Assembly (NCBI GenBank): GCA_004168015.1
Contig: SEYW01000004.1
Coordinates: forward strand, 124,001 to 188,000
Source: Methylolobus aquaticus
Lineage (GTDB): Bacteria; Pseudomonadota; Gammaproteobacteria; Methylococcales; Methylococcaceae
Direction: 5' to 3'
Length of the DNA: 64,000 nucleotides
Shown here: one piece after another, positions 1 through 8,500 of the stretch
How positions within the stretch are numbered: position 1 is the stretch's first letter
How the letters are laid out: each line of letters begins with the position of its first letter
Notes under the pieces: model-generated
The model's database searches: none
Told to the model about the DNA's origin: nothing
The model's input: only the letters and a program-made list of their open reading frames with translations
Made by a program: the position numbers and the translations under genes

Positions 1-468
1 CGAGAGCGTCGTGTGGTCCTCGGTTAGACGTGTGATCTTGCCGTGCATGAGTCGATATCCGCGCGAATCGCCCGCGTGCCACAAGCGTATGTGCGCCGCA
101 CTGGCCTCCGCCACGACGAGTGTGGCGGCCGCGTCTTCAAGGCGTGGATCGTGATCGAGTGCCGCCATAAGCCGTGTTTGAATCTGCTCCGTGCGGCCCT
201 GGGGATTGATCTTTGGCGATGCGGGGTAGGTGTCCCGAAGACTTTCCAACAGCACTCTCGCTGCCGCAGCGGGTTGTGGATGACCACTGACTCCGTCACT
301 GATCGCGAATGGGTGTACCGTTCCGGCGGCGAGCGTGCCGCAGAGGATTTCAGGCTTCTGTATGACCTGCCCTGCGATCAGGATGGCATCCTGATTTCGC
401 GCGAATGGCTTGCCCCGATGGGTCAGAGCCGCGTAATGGATGGTTATCTCAGGCGGCGTTGTGGTCAT
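1..468 (-). CDS. PP2C-family serine/threonine protein phosphatase, N-terminal part
   Basis: The reverse strand is open from an ATG at 468 to the left edge, giving 156 residues of a metal-dependent PP2C phosphatase that continues outside the window. Visible family motifs are RNQDA near residue 22 (the usual place of RxxNED), FAISDGVSGH near residue 53 with the metal-binding Asp-Gly pair, and HAGDSRGYRL followed by TEDHT near the truncated end. These fit in order and spacing. PP2C enzymes remove phosphate from Ser/Thr with two Mn/Mg ions. It points the same way as the DUF2779 gene about 270 bp upstream, so the two may be co-transcribed. A partner kinase would be expected beyond the edge, but that is inference. 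The long forward ORF over this stretch is its shadow. Confidence 0.85.
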   Translation of the reverse strand, partial: MTTTPPEITIHYAALTHRGKPFARNQDAILIAGQVIQKPEILCGTLAAGTVHPFAISDGVSGHPQPAAAARVLLESLRDTYPASPKINPQGRTEQIQTRLMAALDHDPRLEDAAATLVVAEASAAHIRLWHAGDSRGYRLMHGKITRLTEDHTTLS

Positions 469-735
469 GATGCGTGTTTACTGCCCACAATCATGCCGTC
501 GGCACCGTTCTGCGGAGACCTGTGCGACGGGAGTCGGATTTTGGTCGTCGGCTCGAGAGAAAAGGCCAATGACCACGCGCGGACGTTGAATGTGTCGCAG
601 CAGTTGCGTGACGCTTGGTACACCAGGCTGATCTCGGTAGGGGCGCGGGACGATCGGGCGGATTGCATCCTACGAGCGGTCGGTGACCTTGGTACGGTGA
701 GATTGCACATGCGGCATCGCTTAACGTACGGTTGT
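469..735. other. Gap between nuclease and phosphatase genes; no confident gene
   Basis: This 267-bp gap lies between the stop of the DUF2779 gene and the start of the phosphatase. On the reverse strand one frame starts with an ATG overlapping the DUF2779 stop (ATGGCTGA) and stays open for about 95 codons, but its composition is Arg/Ser/Cys-rich and I recognise no motif. Another reverse frame looks more protein-like near 480-600 but carries stops and no good start. It could be a small unrecognised gene or a decayed one. Confidence 0.3.
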
Positions 736-2238
736 TCAGCCATCTTGTCTCCAATCATCGCTTGTTTCGCTGACGGTGCGGCCTGCGAGATGCCACGCAA
801 TCCGGACTGCGGCCAACGTGTCAGTGTGACAGTAGCGAAGTAGGCTCTCTCGCAGCTCGGCTCGCCGCGCGGGCGGTGTCTCGGCAGTGATGAGTTCCAA
901 GTACGCTTCCTGTGCCATTGCACCGTGCTGCACGGCCAAAGTGACATAGTCCAACTCGGGTGCGATTGTCGGTAGCACGGATTTGATCGACCATGATCCC
1001 TGCATATAGGGGTGGTAATAGTGCTGCCGCGTCAACGGTAGCAAGTCGAATAGGCGCGCGGCGATCGCATGGAGAGGTGAGGTTAGATCGGGCAGGTCAG
1101 CTGCGAGTTGTCGAATGATGGTGCCTTCGAACCCAGCGTTATAAACGATGACCGCGCCGTCCTCACCGACCGCCTCGATGAGCGCTTCGGCAAAATCCCG
1201 ACGAGGATCCTCCCCGTCGTCTTTCAGAAACTCGCTGTGAAACTGTTCACCCGGTGCTCGCTCGCGATGGCAGGACCATTGGAAGCCGACTTGCTGATAA
1301 GGGTGCATCCCGGCCCAGATCGGTACGGCGAACTGGATCGTTTCGAAATCGATGTAGTAACGCGGATAAGGCAGAGCACGAAGTTCGTCGGCTGCGACCG
1401 GATCGAATTCTGCCTTGCGGGACTGCGCTGCCCGCCGCATCCGCTGGTGCTGGGGGCGGGTCAGCCGTTCGGCCGGGACCTCCCGAAGATCGCGATAGCC
1501 GTCGGCCAACAACTCGGCGATGAGGTTGCCGCCCTGCGGGAGGCTCTCGACGGGAAACAGTGTCCCGTCCTTGGCCAAGGCGCGGTGGCAGTGCTTGATG
1601 AAGGGACAATCAAATGGTTCGCTACACTGCGCGCCAGGAAGGATCATGGGCGCAGCGGTCGCCAGCGTGGCTCGGGCACGTGTGACCCAGCGAGGCACTT
1701 CTGGCAACAGTGCCGCGATCTGCTGCGTCACGTCGACAGTTCGGAGCAAGCCGCGGTAGTCGCCGCCACCGGGATAGACAAAGCCGGTTTCTATATGCGT
1801 CAACAGCACTTGTGTGAGAGGGAAGCCGGCGCCGCTGCAAACCCAGGCTTTCACCGCGCAATCGCGCAAGTGATAGTCTTTAACGGAGGTGCTGGCCTTG
1901 ACCTCGATCAACCGGAAGTTGGTCCCGTGCGGCTGCAGAACATCGACTCGGACCACAACGTCGTCATATGCAACAGCGGCCTCGAAAATCGGACGGCCGG
2001 GATGATCCCATAGTATCCGAATCGTTTTCCGGTGCGCCTCGTCGAAGCATTCGGCTTCGATCACTTTGCCGCCGGGATAGAGGGAGTGGGCCAACTCACC
2101 GATGCCCCTACCGCGCGCTAATGTCGCGGTGCCCTGGTCGATGTGGGCGGCACACTGAGGGCGGTAGACCTGCAGCCATAGCCGTTTCGGACATTGTAGA
2201 AAGCTGAGCAGACGGGATTTGGACAGACCATGGGACAT
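736..2238 (-). CDS. DUF2779 protein: Cas4-like Fe-S nuclease domain joined to a DEDD exonuclease domain
   Basis: A 500-residue protein with two nuclease folds. Residues 1-220 look like Cas4/AddB-type PD-(D/E)XK nucleases: C16 in LQCPKRLWL, D99 in RVDV, E112-V-K114 in LIEVKAS, and C205, C211, C217 near the end of the domain, i.e. the four-cysteine 4Fe-4S pattern with one early and three late cysteines. Residues 290-500 are the DUF2779 domain with DEDD exonuclease signs: D297 and E299 in YYIDFETI, then YNAGFEGTII, then RYCHTDTLAA. An upstream in-frame TTG at 2310 would place an inverted repeat inside the gene, so I chose the ATG at 2238 at LSKSRLLSFLQCPKR. No strong ribosome site is visible. 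Role unknown; the WYL regulator and phosphatase neighbours suggest a defence or DNA-repair setting. Confidence 0.85.
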   Translation of the reverse strand: MSHGLSKSRLLSFLQCPKRLWLQVYRPQCAAHIDQGTATLARGRGIGELAHSLYPGGKVIEAECFDEAHRKTIRILWDHPGRPIFEAAVAYDDVVVRVDVLQPHGTNFRLIEVKASTSVKDYHLRDCAVKAWVCSGAGFPLTQVLLTHIETGFVYPGGGDYRGLLRTVDVTQQIAALLPEVPRWVTRARATLATAAPMILPGAQCSEPFDCPFIKHCHRALAKDGTLFPVESLPQGGNLIAELLADGYRDLREVPAERLTRPQHQRMRRAAQSRKAEFDPVAADELRALPYPRYYIDFETIQFAVPIWAGMHPYQQVGFQWSCHRERAPGEQFHSEFLKDDGEDPRRDFAEALIEAVGEDGAVIVYNAGFEGTIIRQLAADLPDLTSPLHAIAARLFDLLPLTRQHYYHPYMQGSWSIKSVLPTIAPELDYVTLAVQHGAMAQEAYLELITAETPPARRAELRESLLRYCHTDTLAAVRIAWHLAGRTVSETSDDWRQDG

Positions 2239-2289
2239 TCGTTGCACCAACTGGAACGCATTGCGTGACAGGGCCAAGTCTACCGGTGT

Positions 2290-2310
2290 TTGCGACACTT
2301 TCTGTCGCAA
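2290..2310. promoter_or_regulatory. Perfect inverted repeat, candidate operator of the WYL regulator
   Basis: TTGCGACA at 2290-2297 and TGTCGCAA at 2303-2310 are exact reverse complements separated by 5 bp. The 21-bp element lies between the divergent nuclease gene (ATG 2238) and the WYL gene (ATG 2393), 52 bp from one start and 82 bp from the other. Dyads of this size in a divergent promoter are typical binding sites for dimeric winged-helix regulators. That the WYL protein binds it is inference. Confidence 0.55.
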
Positions 2311-2392
2311 TCGTGTCCGATGATGACGGTGCTCACAATCCGGTCACTGTGCCACCGGACTTTTTCCTGCCCTCGACCGAACTTGCACAAAG

Positions 2393-3403
2393 ATGAGTGT
2401 CACTTCACACCACCGTATCGAACGACTGAAACGACTGGAATCTCTGATTCCTTCGGCGGCCATGCTGCATGACGAATGTCCGGACGGAACACGTCTTCAG
2501 GAGATACTTTCAGAAGTTTACGGAAGCCGTGACAACCCAAGCGGCCGACGCGCGCTTGAGCGCGATCTGCAGGAACTCACCAAGGACGGTCGCATCGAAG
2601 CCGTTGATCCCCTGAAGAAGCCGCGCCGCTACCGACGCTGTGCGGATGATCTCGATGAGGATCCACTTGTTGGGCAGTACACCCTGCAGCAAATCCGAGA
2701 CTTGGTTGCCGAGGCGGTACCGGCAAAGCGGTTGGATCGGTTGTGGCAACGTCTGCTGAGCGAAATCGATCCTCCGCCTTTGGATGAGCAGCGTGTTAGG
2801 ACCATACCGGATACCTTCCGACTGCAACCGGTCGAGATCTACCCCGCCGTATTGCATGCGGTCATTCGGGCTTTGGCCGAGCATTCCGCGTTGCAAGTCC
2901 TTTACGAGAACGCCAACGCAGAGCGTGGGGAACCGATCCTTCATCCGCAAGCCTTGCTGCAGCGTGGGCCGATTCCGTACCTTGTGGCCTTAAAGAATGA
3001 CGAGACTGCGCCCTTCCGTTTGTATGCTCTGCATCGCATGATTCGGGCGGAGGTGCTGACGGGGAAGGTGGCCCGGACCGCAGAGAACTTCGATCTCGAT
3101 GCCTTCATTCGTGATGGAAAGGGGGATTTCGGAGAAGGAGAGTTGGTGAAACTGGAACTCCGCGTTCGCGGTTATCTGGATACCGTCCTGCGTGTCTGCC
3201 CGTTGAGTGCGGACCAGAAGATCGAGGATGAACCGGAGGACTCCGACTTTACCCTTCGTGCGTGCGCGCAGGTGCCTTCCACCGGCCAACTGCTACGTTG
3301 GTTACTTGGTGCTGGGGATAATCTCGAAGTCCTGGCCCCGGAGGAACTGCGCCATGTAGTCGCGATGCAGGCTGCGAAGATGGCTGCGCTGTACCAAGAG
3401 TGA
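2393..3403 (+). CDS. WYL-domain transcriptional regulator
   Basis: A 336-residue protein. Residues 1-85 resemble a winged helix-turn-helix (a stretch around RRALERDLQELTKDGRIE is the usual wing and recognition region of WYL regulators). Residues 150-225 match a WYL-type sensor domain: LQVLYENANAE, then LHPQALLQRGPIPYLVAL and FRLYALHRMIRAEVL, where the family usually has P..L....WYL....D....R.F...RI. The C-terminal 100 residues look like the WCX extension. Such proteins regulate phage defence and DNA-damage genes, often by binding a nucleic acid or nucleotide ligand. It is transcribed away from the DUF2779 nuclease with a perfect dyad between the two, suggesting it controls itself and that operon. 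Confidence 0.85.
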   Translation: MSVTSHHRIERLKRLESLIPSAAMLHDECPDGTRLQEILSEVYGSRDNPSGRRALERDLQELTKDGRIEAVDPLKKPRRYRRCADDLDEDPLVGQYTLQQIRDLVAEAVPAKRLDRLWQRLLSEIDPPPLDEQRVRTIPDTFRLQPVEIYPAVLHAVIRALAEHSALQVLYENANAERGEPILHPQALLQRGPIPYLVALKNDETAPFRLYALHRMIRAEVLTGKVARTAENFDLDAFIRDGKGDFGEGELVKLELRVRGYLDTVLRVCPLSADQKIEDEPEDSDFTLRACAQVPSTGQLLRWLLGAGDNLEVLAPEELRHVVAMQAAKMAALYQE

Positions 3404-3761
3404 TCCCTCAGGTTAGCGGTGCCTGATTCGGAAAAAAAATCGGGTTCACGTGCACCATCTCCGGGCTGTTTCGGGTGCGCTTTTCGGGTCGTCCAGGTCG
3501 GCAACTGTGCGCGTAAGGTCTACCACAACAAGCATCTGGTGCATCAGAGTCCAGCGAAGCGAATAGCAGCGAAGGCATCGCCAGGAATCCATCGAGGTCC
3601 GGTTGAACGCAGGGAGACAGCTCGGCTGCAAAGCGTCGGCGCCCCCAGCCTATTTGTGAAACTCTTGGCGCGACCCGTAGAGTCCGTTGGCCCGACGTGG
3701 TGTGCTGGCGGCGGCGTGATGTCGCACCTTCGGCGGGCGATAAGCGCATCCGAGCAGGATT
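3404..3761. other. Intergenic stretch between convergent genes, no gene seen
   Basis: This 358-bp stretch lies between the 3' ends of the WYL gene and the APC permease. Open frames exist on both strands but have biased composition, no ribosome site and overlap each other. A short stem (CCTGATT with AATCGGG at about 3421-3443, A-rich loop) sits just after the WYL stop and could help end transcription, although no T-run follows on the forward strand. Confidence 0.5.
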
Positions 3762-5057
3762 TCAGCCGCGCTTCCGGTCGGAAAATGCGTAGGCGACCAG
3801 ACCCAATAGTGCAGTGGACAGGCCGGCCAGGCTTTCGAGCGGATGCTGCACGACAAAGAATCCGCTGATACCCAAGGTGCCGAGCACGAAGGCGATGGGC
3901 GACCACGGGTAGCCCCATGCGCGGTAGGTGTCGGGCGGCCCGAGGCGTCGGCGCAGCACGATCACGCCGGCAACGGTCAGCAAGGTGAACAGCGATAACG
4001 TAAAGGCGGTGTAGTACAGCAGCGTATCGAAGCGCACAGTGTGCAACAGCACAATCGCGAGCACGGCCTGGAAGGCGATCGCACGGACCGGATTGCCGCC
4101 GGCGTTGGTTACCGACAACGCGCGCAGCGGAGGCATCGCGGCGCTCAGCGCCCGGACCACGCGCGGGCCGGCGATGATCATCGAACTGATCGACGAGACC
4201 AGCAACAGGCTGATCAAGGCGCCCATGAAATGGCCACCCGTTTCCCCGAACACGCTGACCGCCGCAACCAGGCCGACTTCCTTGACGCCCCGCAGCGCAT
4301 CGACCGAGGCGACACGCAAGAAGACGGCGTTCAGGCCGACATAAAGCGCCGTGACGAGCGCGGTGCCGTACAACAGGCTGCGCGACACATTCCGCTCCGG
4401 GTCGACGATCTCGCCGGCGAGATAGCTGCTCGCGTTCCAGCCGCTGTACGCGAACGACACCCAGACCAGATTGACCGCCAGCCCCGTGTTCCAGACCTCG
4501 GAAACGGAGAAGTCGAAGGGATTGAACGAAACGGGTTGAGTAGCAGAGGCGGCGAATCCGGCCAGCACGAACAGACCGATCACGGCGACCTTCAGCGCCG
4601 TGACGGCCTTTTGGAACGACAGTCCGGCCGAGAAGTGCGCGACATGCAGTCCCGCCACCGCGACGATGATCGCCGTCGCGACCGTCTTCTCCGGCAGGGC
4701 GGGGAACGCGCCCTTCAGATAGCCTGCGAACGCCAGCGAGGCGGCGGCGATCGGCGCCGCGAAGCCGATCGTCGCGCTGGTGAAGCCGGCCATGAAGCCC
4801 AGCGCCGGGTGGTAGATTTCGGTCAGGAAGTGGTACTCGCCCCCGCCCGCGGGCAGTCGCGTGGCGATTTCGGCGTAGCAGACCGCGCCGAGAAACGCCA
4901 GCAGTCCACCCAGCAGCCAGATCGCCAGTACCGGGAAGCCCGCGGGCGTCCCGAGCAACTGGTACCCGAGCGACGTGAACAGCCCCGTGCCGATCATGTT
5001 CGCGACCACGACGGCGATCGCGGTCGCCAGGTCGATCCGGCGGGTGCTCGGTTGCAT
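3762..5057 (-). CDS. APC-family amino acid permease
   Basis: A 431-residue integral membrane protein with about 12 hydrophobic segments. The first helix carries VVVANMIGTGLFTSLG, the signature of the APC superfamily substrate-binding loop (GxGxF-like), and the second region LLAFLGAVCYAEIATRLPAGGGEYHFL is the conserved helix 2-3 segment of amino acid/polyamine transporters. The length is normal for the family. An upstream TTG at 5069 extends the frame by four residues, but the ATG at 5057 is the better start. It acts in the inner membrane as a proton-coupled or exchange permease; the substrate cannot be read from the sequence. It stands alone, 61 bp from the methyltransferase-like gene on the same strand. 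Confidence 0.85.
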   Translation of the reverse strand: MQPSTRRIDLATAIAVVVANMIGTGLFTSLGYQLLGTPAGFPVLAIWLLGGLLAFLGAVCYAEIATRLPAGGGEYHFLTEIYHPALGFMAGFTSATIGFAAPIAAASLAFAGYLKGAFPALPEKTVATAIIVAVAGLHVAHFSAGLSFQKAVTALKVAVIGLFVLAGFAASATQPVSFNPFDFSVSEVWNTGLAVNLVWVSFAYSGWNASSYLAGEIVDPERNVSRSLLYGTALVTALYVGLNAVFLRVASVDALRGVKEVGLVAAVSVFGETGGHFMGALISLLLVSSISSMIIAGPRVVRALSAAMPPLRALSVTNAGGNPVRAIAFQAVLAIVLLHTVRFDTLLYYTAFTLSLFTLLTVAGVIVLRRRLGPPDTYRAWGYPWSPIAFVLGTLGISGFFVVQHPLESLAGLSTALLGLVAYAFSDRKRG

Positions 5058-5118
5058 GGGGACGCGCAATGGACGGCGCGGTGGCGAAGCGGAGGCGGAC
5101 GCGGCCGGGCCAGCCGTC

Positions 5119-5817
5119 CTAAGGCCGCGCGCTGATCAGGTACTGATAGGGCAAGGTCGCCGTGTCCACGGTGATGTCGCGAAAGCCCGCGGCGGCGAGT
5201 TCCTGCTCGATCTGCCGGGGTTCCAGTCGCATCTCGACCGGCGGTCCGTCGGGCGTCGGTACCTTCTTGAAGTCGACGACCAGCAACTGACCGTCCGGTT
5301 TCAGGCCTTCCCGCAATTTCCGGAGATACGCGTCGCGCCCCTCGATGTGGTGGAACACGTCGACCATCAAGGCCCGGTCGGCTTCCCCCTTGGCCAGGCC
5401 CGGGGAATCGTACGCGAGCTGGCGCGTGACGATCGAGCCAGGCGCCACAGGTGGTTCCTTCGCGAGGCGTTGCTCGATGTAATGCTGAAACTGGGGGTCG
5501 ACATCGGCCGCGATGACCCGGGCGCCGGCGGCCGCGGCGCGGAAGCTGAAGTAACCGGTGCCGGCACCGATGTCGATCACCGTCTTGCCCTTGACATCGC
5601 CCAGCGCCGCCAGCACGGCTTCCGGCTTTTGCCAGGCGGCGCGCTCGGGCGCCTCGAAGCGCGCAACCAGGGTGTCGAAGCCCATCATCTTCATGTGGGT
5701 GTTCGCGGCGCCGTGATGGGACGGCGCGGGGGATGGCGGTTCCGCGTCAGCCTGGCTGCAAAGGGTGGTCAACAGAAGGGCGGGAAGCGCAGAACATGAA
5801 CGTGTCGGTCTGAACAT
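5119..5817 (-). CDS. Class I SAM methyltransferase-like protein with signal peptide
   Basis: A 232-residue protein. Residues 1-25 form a typical Sec signal (basic start, ALPALLLTTLCSQADA, probable cleavage after ADA). The remainder is a Rossmann methyltransferase: motif I VIDIGAGTGYFSFRAA at about residue 80, acidic end of strand 2 in VIAADVDP, DRALMVDVFHHI as motif IV, and LLVVDFKK after it. The start ATG at 5817 has AAGGAA about 9 bp upstream. The oddity is the export signal, because S-adenosylmethionine is cytoplasmic; similar exported methyltransferase-like proteins are seen in proteobacteria, but I know no defined function. It is divergent from alsS, 134 bp away. Confidence 0.8.
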   Translation of the reverse strand: MFRPTRSCSALPALLLTTLCSQADAEPPSPAPSHHGAANTHMKMMGFDTLVARFEAPERAAWQKPEAVLAALGDVKGKTVIDIGAGTGYFSFRAAAAGARVIAADVDPQFQHYIEQRLAKEPPVAPGSIVTRQLAYDSPGLAKGEADRALMVDVFHHIEGRDAYLRKLREGLKPDGQLLVVDFKKVPTPDGPPVEMRLEPRQIEQELAAAGFRDITVDTATLPYQYLISARP

Positions 5818-5951
5818 GGGCTTTCAGTTCCTTGTAAGTGTTCGATGGTGCGGGCTGCATCATAGCAGTAGCGTCCCCGTAGATGGCGGTGGTTATCGTC
5901 ACAGACGATCGACTATGATCGCGACCTCATTGATTCCCCGGGGAAACCGAA

Positions 5952-7616
5952 ATGAGGCAAGGCAAGTCTTCGAGCAACGGCGCGAAACTGCTGGTGCAGT
6001 CGCTCCAGGCGCAAGGCGTCCGCTACATCTTCGGCGTACCCGGCGGCGCCGTGCTGTCGGTGATCGAGGCGCTCGCGGAACAGGGTCCGGAATTCGTCGT
6101 CTGCCGCGATGAAACGGGGGCCGCGTTCATGGCGCAGGCCTGGGGCCGCATCACCGGCCAGCCGGGCGTCGTGCTGACGACCTCGGGCCCGGGCTTGATC
6201 AACGCGGTCTGCGGGGTTTCGACGGCTACCGAGGATCGCGATCCGCTGGTGATCATCACCGGCCAGATCCCGCGCGCGATGCGTTTCAAGCAGAGCCACA
6301 TGAACCTCGATTCGGTGCAGTTGTTCGCGCCGATCACGAAATGGAGCGTCGAGATCGAGGCCGCCGACACGATTCCCGAAATCGTCGTCAATGCCTTCCG
6401 GATCGCCGCGGCGCCACGGGCCGGGGCGGTCCATCTGTCATTGCCCACCGATGTCGCGAAGGCGGCCGCATCGGCCGCACCGCTCCCGGCGCCTCCCCCG
6501 ACCCGTGCCGGGTGCGCGCCCGCCGAGTGTCTGGCCGAGGCGGTCGCCGTCCTCGGTCAGGCACGGTCGCCGGTCGTCCTGCTCGGCATGCGGGCCGGCG
6601 AGGCCGCGGCATCCGCGGCGGTACGTGCGCTGCTGCAACGCTGCCCGCTGCCGGTCGTCATGACCTTCGAAGCGGCCGGCGCCTTGTCGCGCGATCAACT
6701 CGATCGCTTCGTAGGCCGGGTCGGTTATGTGCGGAACCAGCCCGGCGACCGCGTGTTGCAGCAGGCCGATGCGGTGCTGGCGGTCGGCTATGACACGGTC
6801 GAATACGATCCGACCGAGTGGGCCAGTCCTGAGCGGGGGCACTTGATCCACCTCGATGCGCTGCCCGCGCTCGTCGACCGGTCCTACCGTCCGACCGTCG
6901 AGTTGATCGGCGACATCGCAGCCAATCTCGTCGCCCTGGCCGATCGCCTGCCCTCGGCGCCGCTGGTCGCGATGGATGCCATCGCGGCCGCCCGCGACGA
7001 ACTGCGCGAAGAACAGCAACGCGGCGCCAGCCTGGACGGCACGCCGATACACCCGCTGCGCTTCATGCATGAACTGCGTGCGGCGTTGTCCGATGAGGTG
7101 ACCGTGAGCTGCGACGTCGGCGCCCACGAAATCTGGATGGCCCGCTACTTCTTCTGCTACGAGCCGCGCCACCTGCTCTTCAGCATGGGCCACCAGACCA
7201 TGGGCGTCGCGCTGCCCTGGGCGATCGCCGCGGCGCTCGCACGCCCGGGCCGCAAGGCGGTGTCGGTGTCCGGGGACGGCTCGTTCATGATGACCTGCAT
7301 GGAACTCGAAACGGCGGTGCGGCGGAAGCTGCCGACCGTCCACATCGTCTGGAAGGACGGCGGGTACAACCTGATCGAATCGCTGCAGCAGCGTGATTAC
7401 GGGCACAGCTTTGGCGCGCGGTTCGGTCCCATCGACTTCGTCAAACTCGCCGAGGCCTTCGGCGCGGGGGGTTATCGTATCGACACGGCTGCGCAGATCG
7501 CCCCGACGCTGCGAGAGGCGCTGGCCGCTAGCGGTCCGGTGGTCATCGAGGTTCCGATCGACTACAGCGACAACGCGGATCTGGTCGACGCGGTGGACGC
7601 GTCGGCCCAACACTGA
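5952..7616 (+). CDS. alsS: Acetolactate synthase, catabolic type
   Basis: A 554-residue thiamine diphosphate enzyme that condenses two pyruvates to acetolactate and CO2. The N-terminal domain has FGVPGGAVLSVIEAL and CRDETGAAFMAQAWGR with the activating Glu; the TPP domain has GDGSFMMTCMELETAVR and IVWKDGGYNLI, the GDG...N metal-binding motif. SHMNLDSVQLFAPITKWS is characteristic of the FAD-independent catabolic enzymes (AlsS/BudB) rather than anabolic IlvB, and no small regulatory subunit follows. Acetolactate decarboxylase starts 16 bp after its stop, making an acetoin operon. A TATGAT at 5914-5919 upstream could be a -10 element, but no convincing -35 is seen. Confidence 0.9.
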   Translation: MRQGKSSSNGAKLLVQSLQAQGVRYIFGVPGGAVLSVIEALAEQGPEFVVCRDETGAAFMAQAWGRITGQPGVVLTTSGPGLINAVCGVSTATEDRDPLVIITGQIPRAMRFKQSHMNLDSVQLFAPITKWSVEIEAADTIPEIVVNAFRIAAAPRAGAVHLSLPTDVAKAAASAAPLPAPPPTRAGCAPAECLAEAVAVLGQARSPVVLLGMRAGEAAASAAVRALLQRCPLPVVMTFEAAGALSRDQLDRFVGRVGYVRNQPGDRVLQQADAVLAVGYDTVEYDPTEWASPERGHLIHLDALPALVDRSYRPTVELIGDIAANLVALADRLPSAPLVAMDAIAAARDELREEQQRGASLDGTPIHPLRFMHELRAALSDEVTVSCDVGAHEIWMARYFFCYEPRHLLFSMGHQTMGVALPWAIAAALARPGRKAVSVSGDGSFMMTCMELETAVRRKLPTVHIVWKDGGYNLIESLQQRDYGHSFGARFGPIDFVKLAEAFGAGGYRIDTAAQIAPTLREALAASGPVVIEVPIDYSDNADLVDAVDASAQH

Positions 7617-7632
7617 GCGGAGAGCGCAGCCC

Positions 7633-8415
7633 ATGGCAATCGACGATGCCTTCATCAAGGCCTTTCGCACTCACCGACAGCGGGGTGATCTGTTCCATCC
7701 GCCCGGACGCGAGGACAACGGCCTGTTCCAGACCTCGACCATCGGCGCGCTGATGGAAGGCATCTACGACGGCGAGGTGACCTACCGGGAATTGGCGACT
7801 CACGGCGATTTCGGCCTGGGCACCTTCAACGCGCTCGACGGCGAGATGATCGCATTCGACGGACGCTACTATCAGATGAAATCCGACGGCAGGGCCTACC
7901 CGGTCTCGCCGGATGCGAAGACGCCGTTTGCGGTCGTGATGTTCTTTGATCCGACGGTGAAGGTGATCTGGGAGGAGTTGATCGACTGGAAGCAGTTCCA
8001 GCAGGCGGTAGACAAGGCTGTGCCGAGTCGCAACGTGTTCTATGCCGTGAAGGTCCGGGCCCTGTTCGACTACGTCCGGGTGCGGACGGTGCCGCGCCAG
8101 ACCAAGCCGTATCCGCCGCTGGTCGAGGTGGCCAAGCATCAGCCCGAGTACACCCATGAAGGCGTCGAAGGCACCCTGGTCGGCTTCCGCTTCCCGGATT
8201 ACGCGCAGGGCCTCAATGTCGCCGGCTACCACGTGCATTTCCTGACGGCCGGCCTCGATGCCGGCGGCCACGTGCTGGACTTCCGGATGCGCGATGCGAC
8301 GATCGACATCGACGTAACCTCGGAGCTGCACATGGAAGTTCCGGAGTGTGGCGATTTCCTCGACGCCGACCTGTCGAAGGACCAGAGCGAGGACATCCAC
8401 CGCGCGGAGAACTGA
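7633..8415 (+). CDS. alsD: Alpha-acetolactate decarboxylase
   Basis: A 260-residue protein, the usual size, that decarboxylates acetolactate to acetoin. Landmarks are FQTSTIGALMEGIYDGEVTY near the start, the LGTFNALDGEMIAFDG segment, and GYHVHFLTAGLDAGGHVLDF, which holds the zinc-binding histidines, followed by a conserved C-terminal Glu-rich part. The frame is open far upstream inside alsS, but the ATG at 7633 has GGAGAG about 10 bp before it and gives the family length. It is co-transcribed with alsS; together they turn pyruvate into neutral acetoin, which serves overflow metabolism or pH control. No alsR-type LysR regulator lies next to it. Confidence 0.93.
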   Translation: MAIDDAFIKAFRTHRQRGDLFHPPGREDNGLFQTSTIGALMEGIYDGEVTYRELATHGDFGLGTFNALDGEMIAFDGRYYQMKSDGRAYPVSPDAKTPFAVVMFFDPTVKVIWEELIDWKQFQQAVDKAVPSRNVFYAVKVRALFDYVRVRTVPRQTKPYPPLVEVAKHQPEYTHEGVEGTLVGFRFPDYAQGLNVAGYHVHFLTAGLDAGGHVLDFRMRDATIDIDVTSELHMEVPECGDFLDADLSKDQSEDIHRAEN

Positions 8416-8463
8416 TCCGCTGGTGTAGTCCGCGGAGCCCGGGGTCGTGTGCGATATCCACCT

Positions 8464-8479
8464 GCCGGGTTCGCCCGGC
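8464..8479 (+). promoter_or_regulatory. UUCG-capped hairpin in the leader of the phosphate-binding/OmpA gene
   Basis: GCCGGG-TTCG-CCCGGC is a perfect 6-bp stem with a TTCG tetraloop, 21 bp before the ATG at 8501 and 48 bp after alsD. UUCG loops are very stable. It lacks a T-run, so it is either a weak end for the als transcript or an mRNA-stabilising leader structure. Confidence 0.45.
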
Positions 8480-8500
8480 ATCCAACCGAGAGGCCTTCCA

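Noticed and set aside
43-843. Forward open frame of 266 codons
   Set aside because: It lies antisense to the PP2C phosphatase and the end of the DUF2779 gene, which carry recognisable motifs; no ribosome site and no family resemblance.
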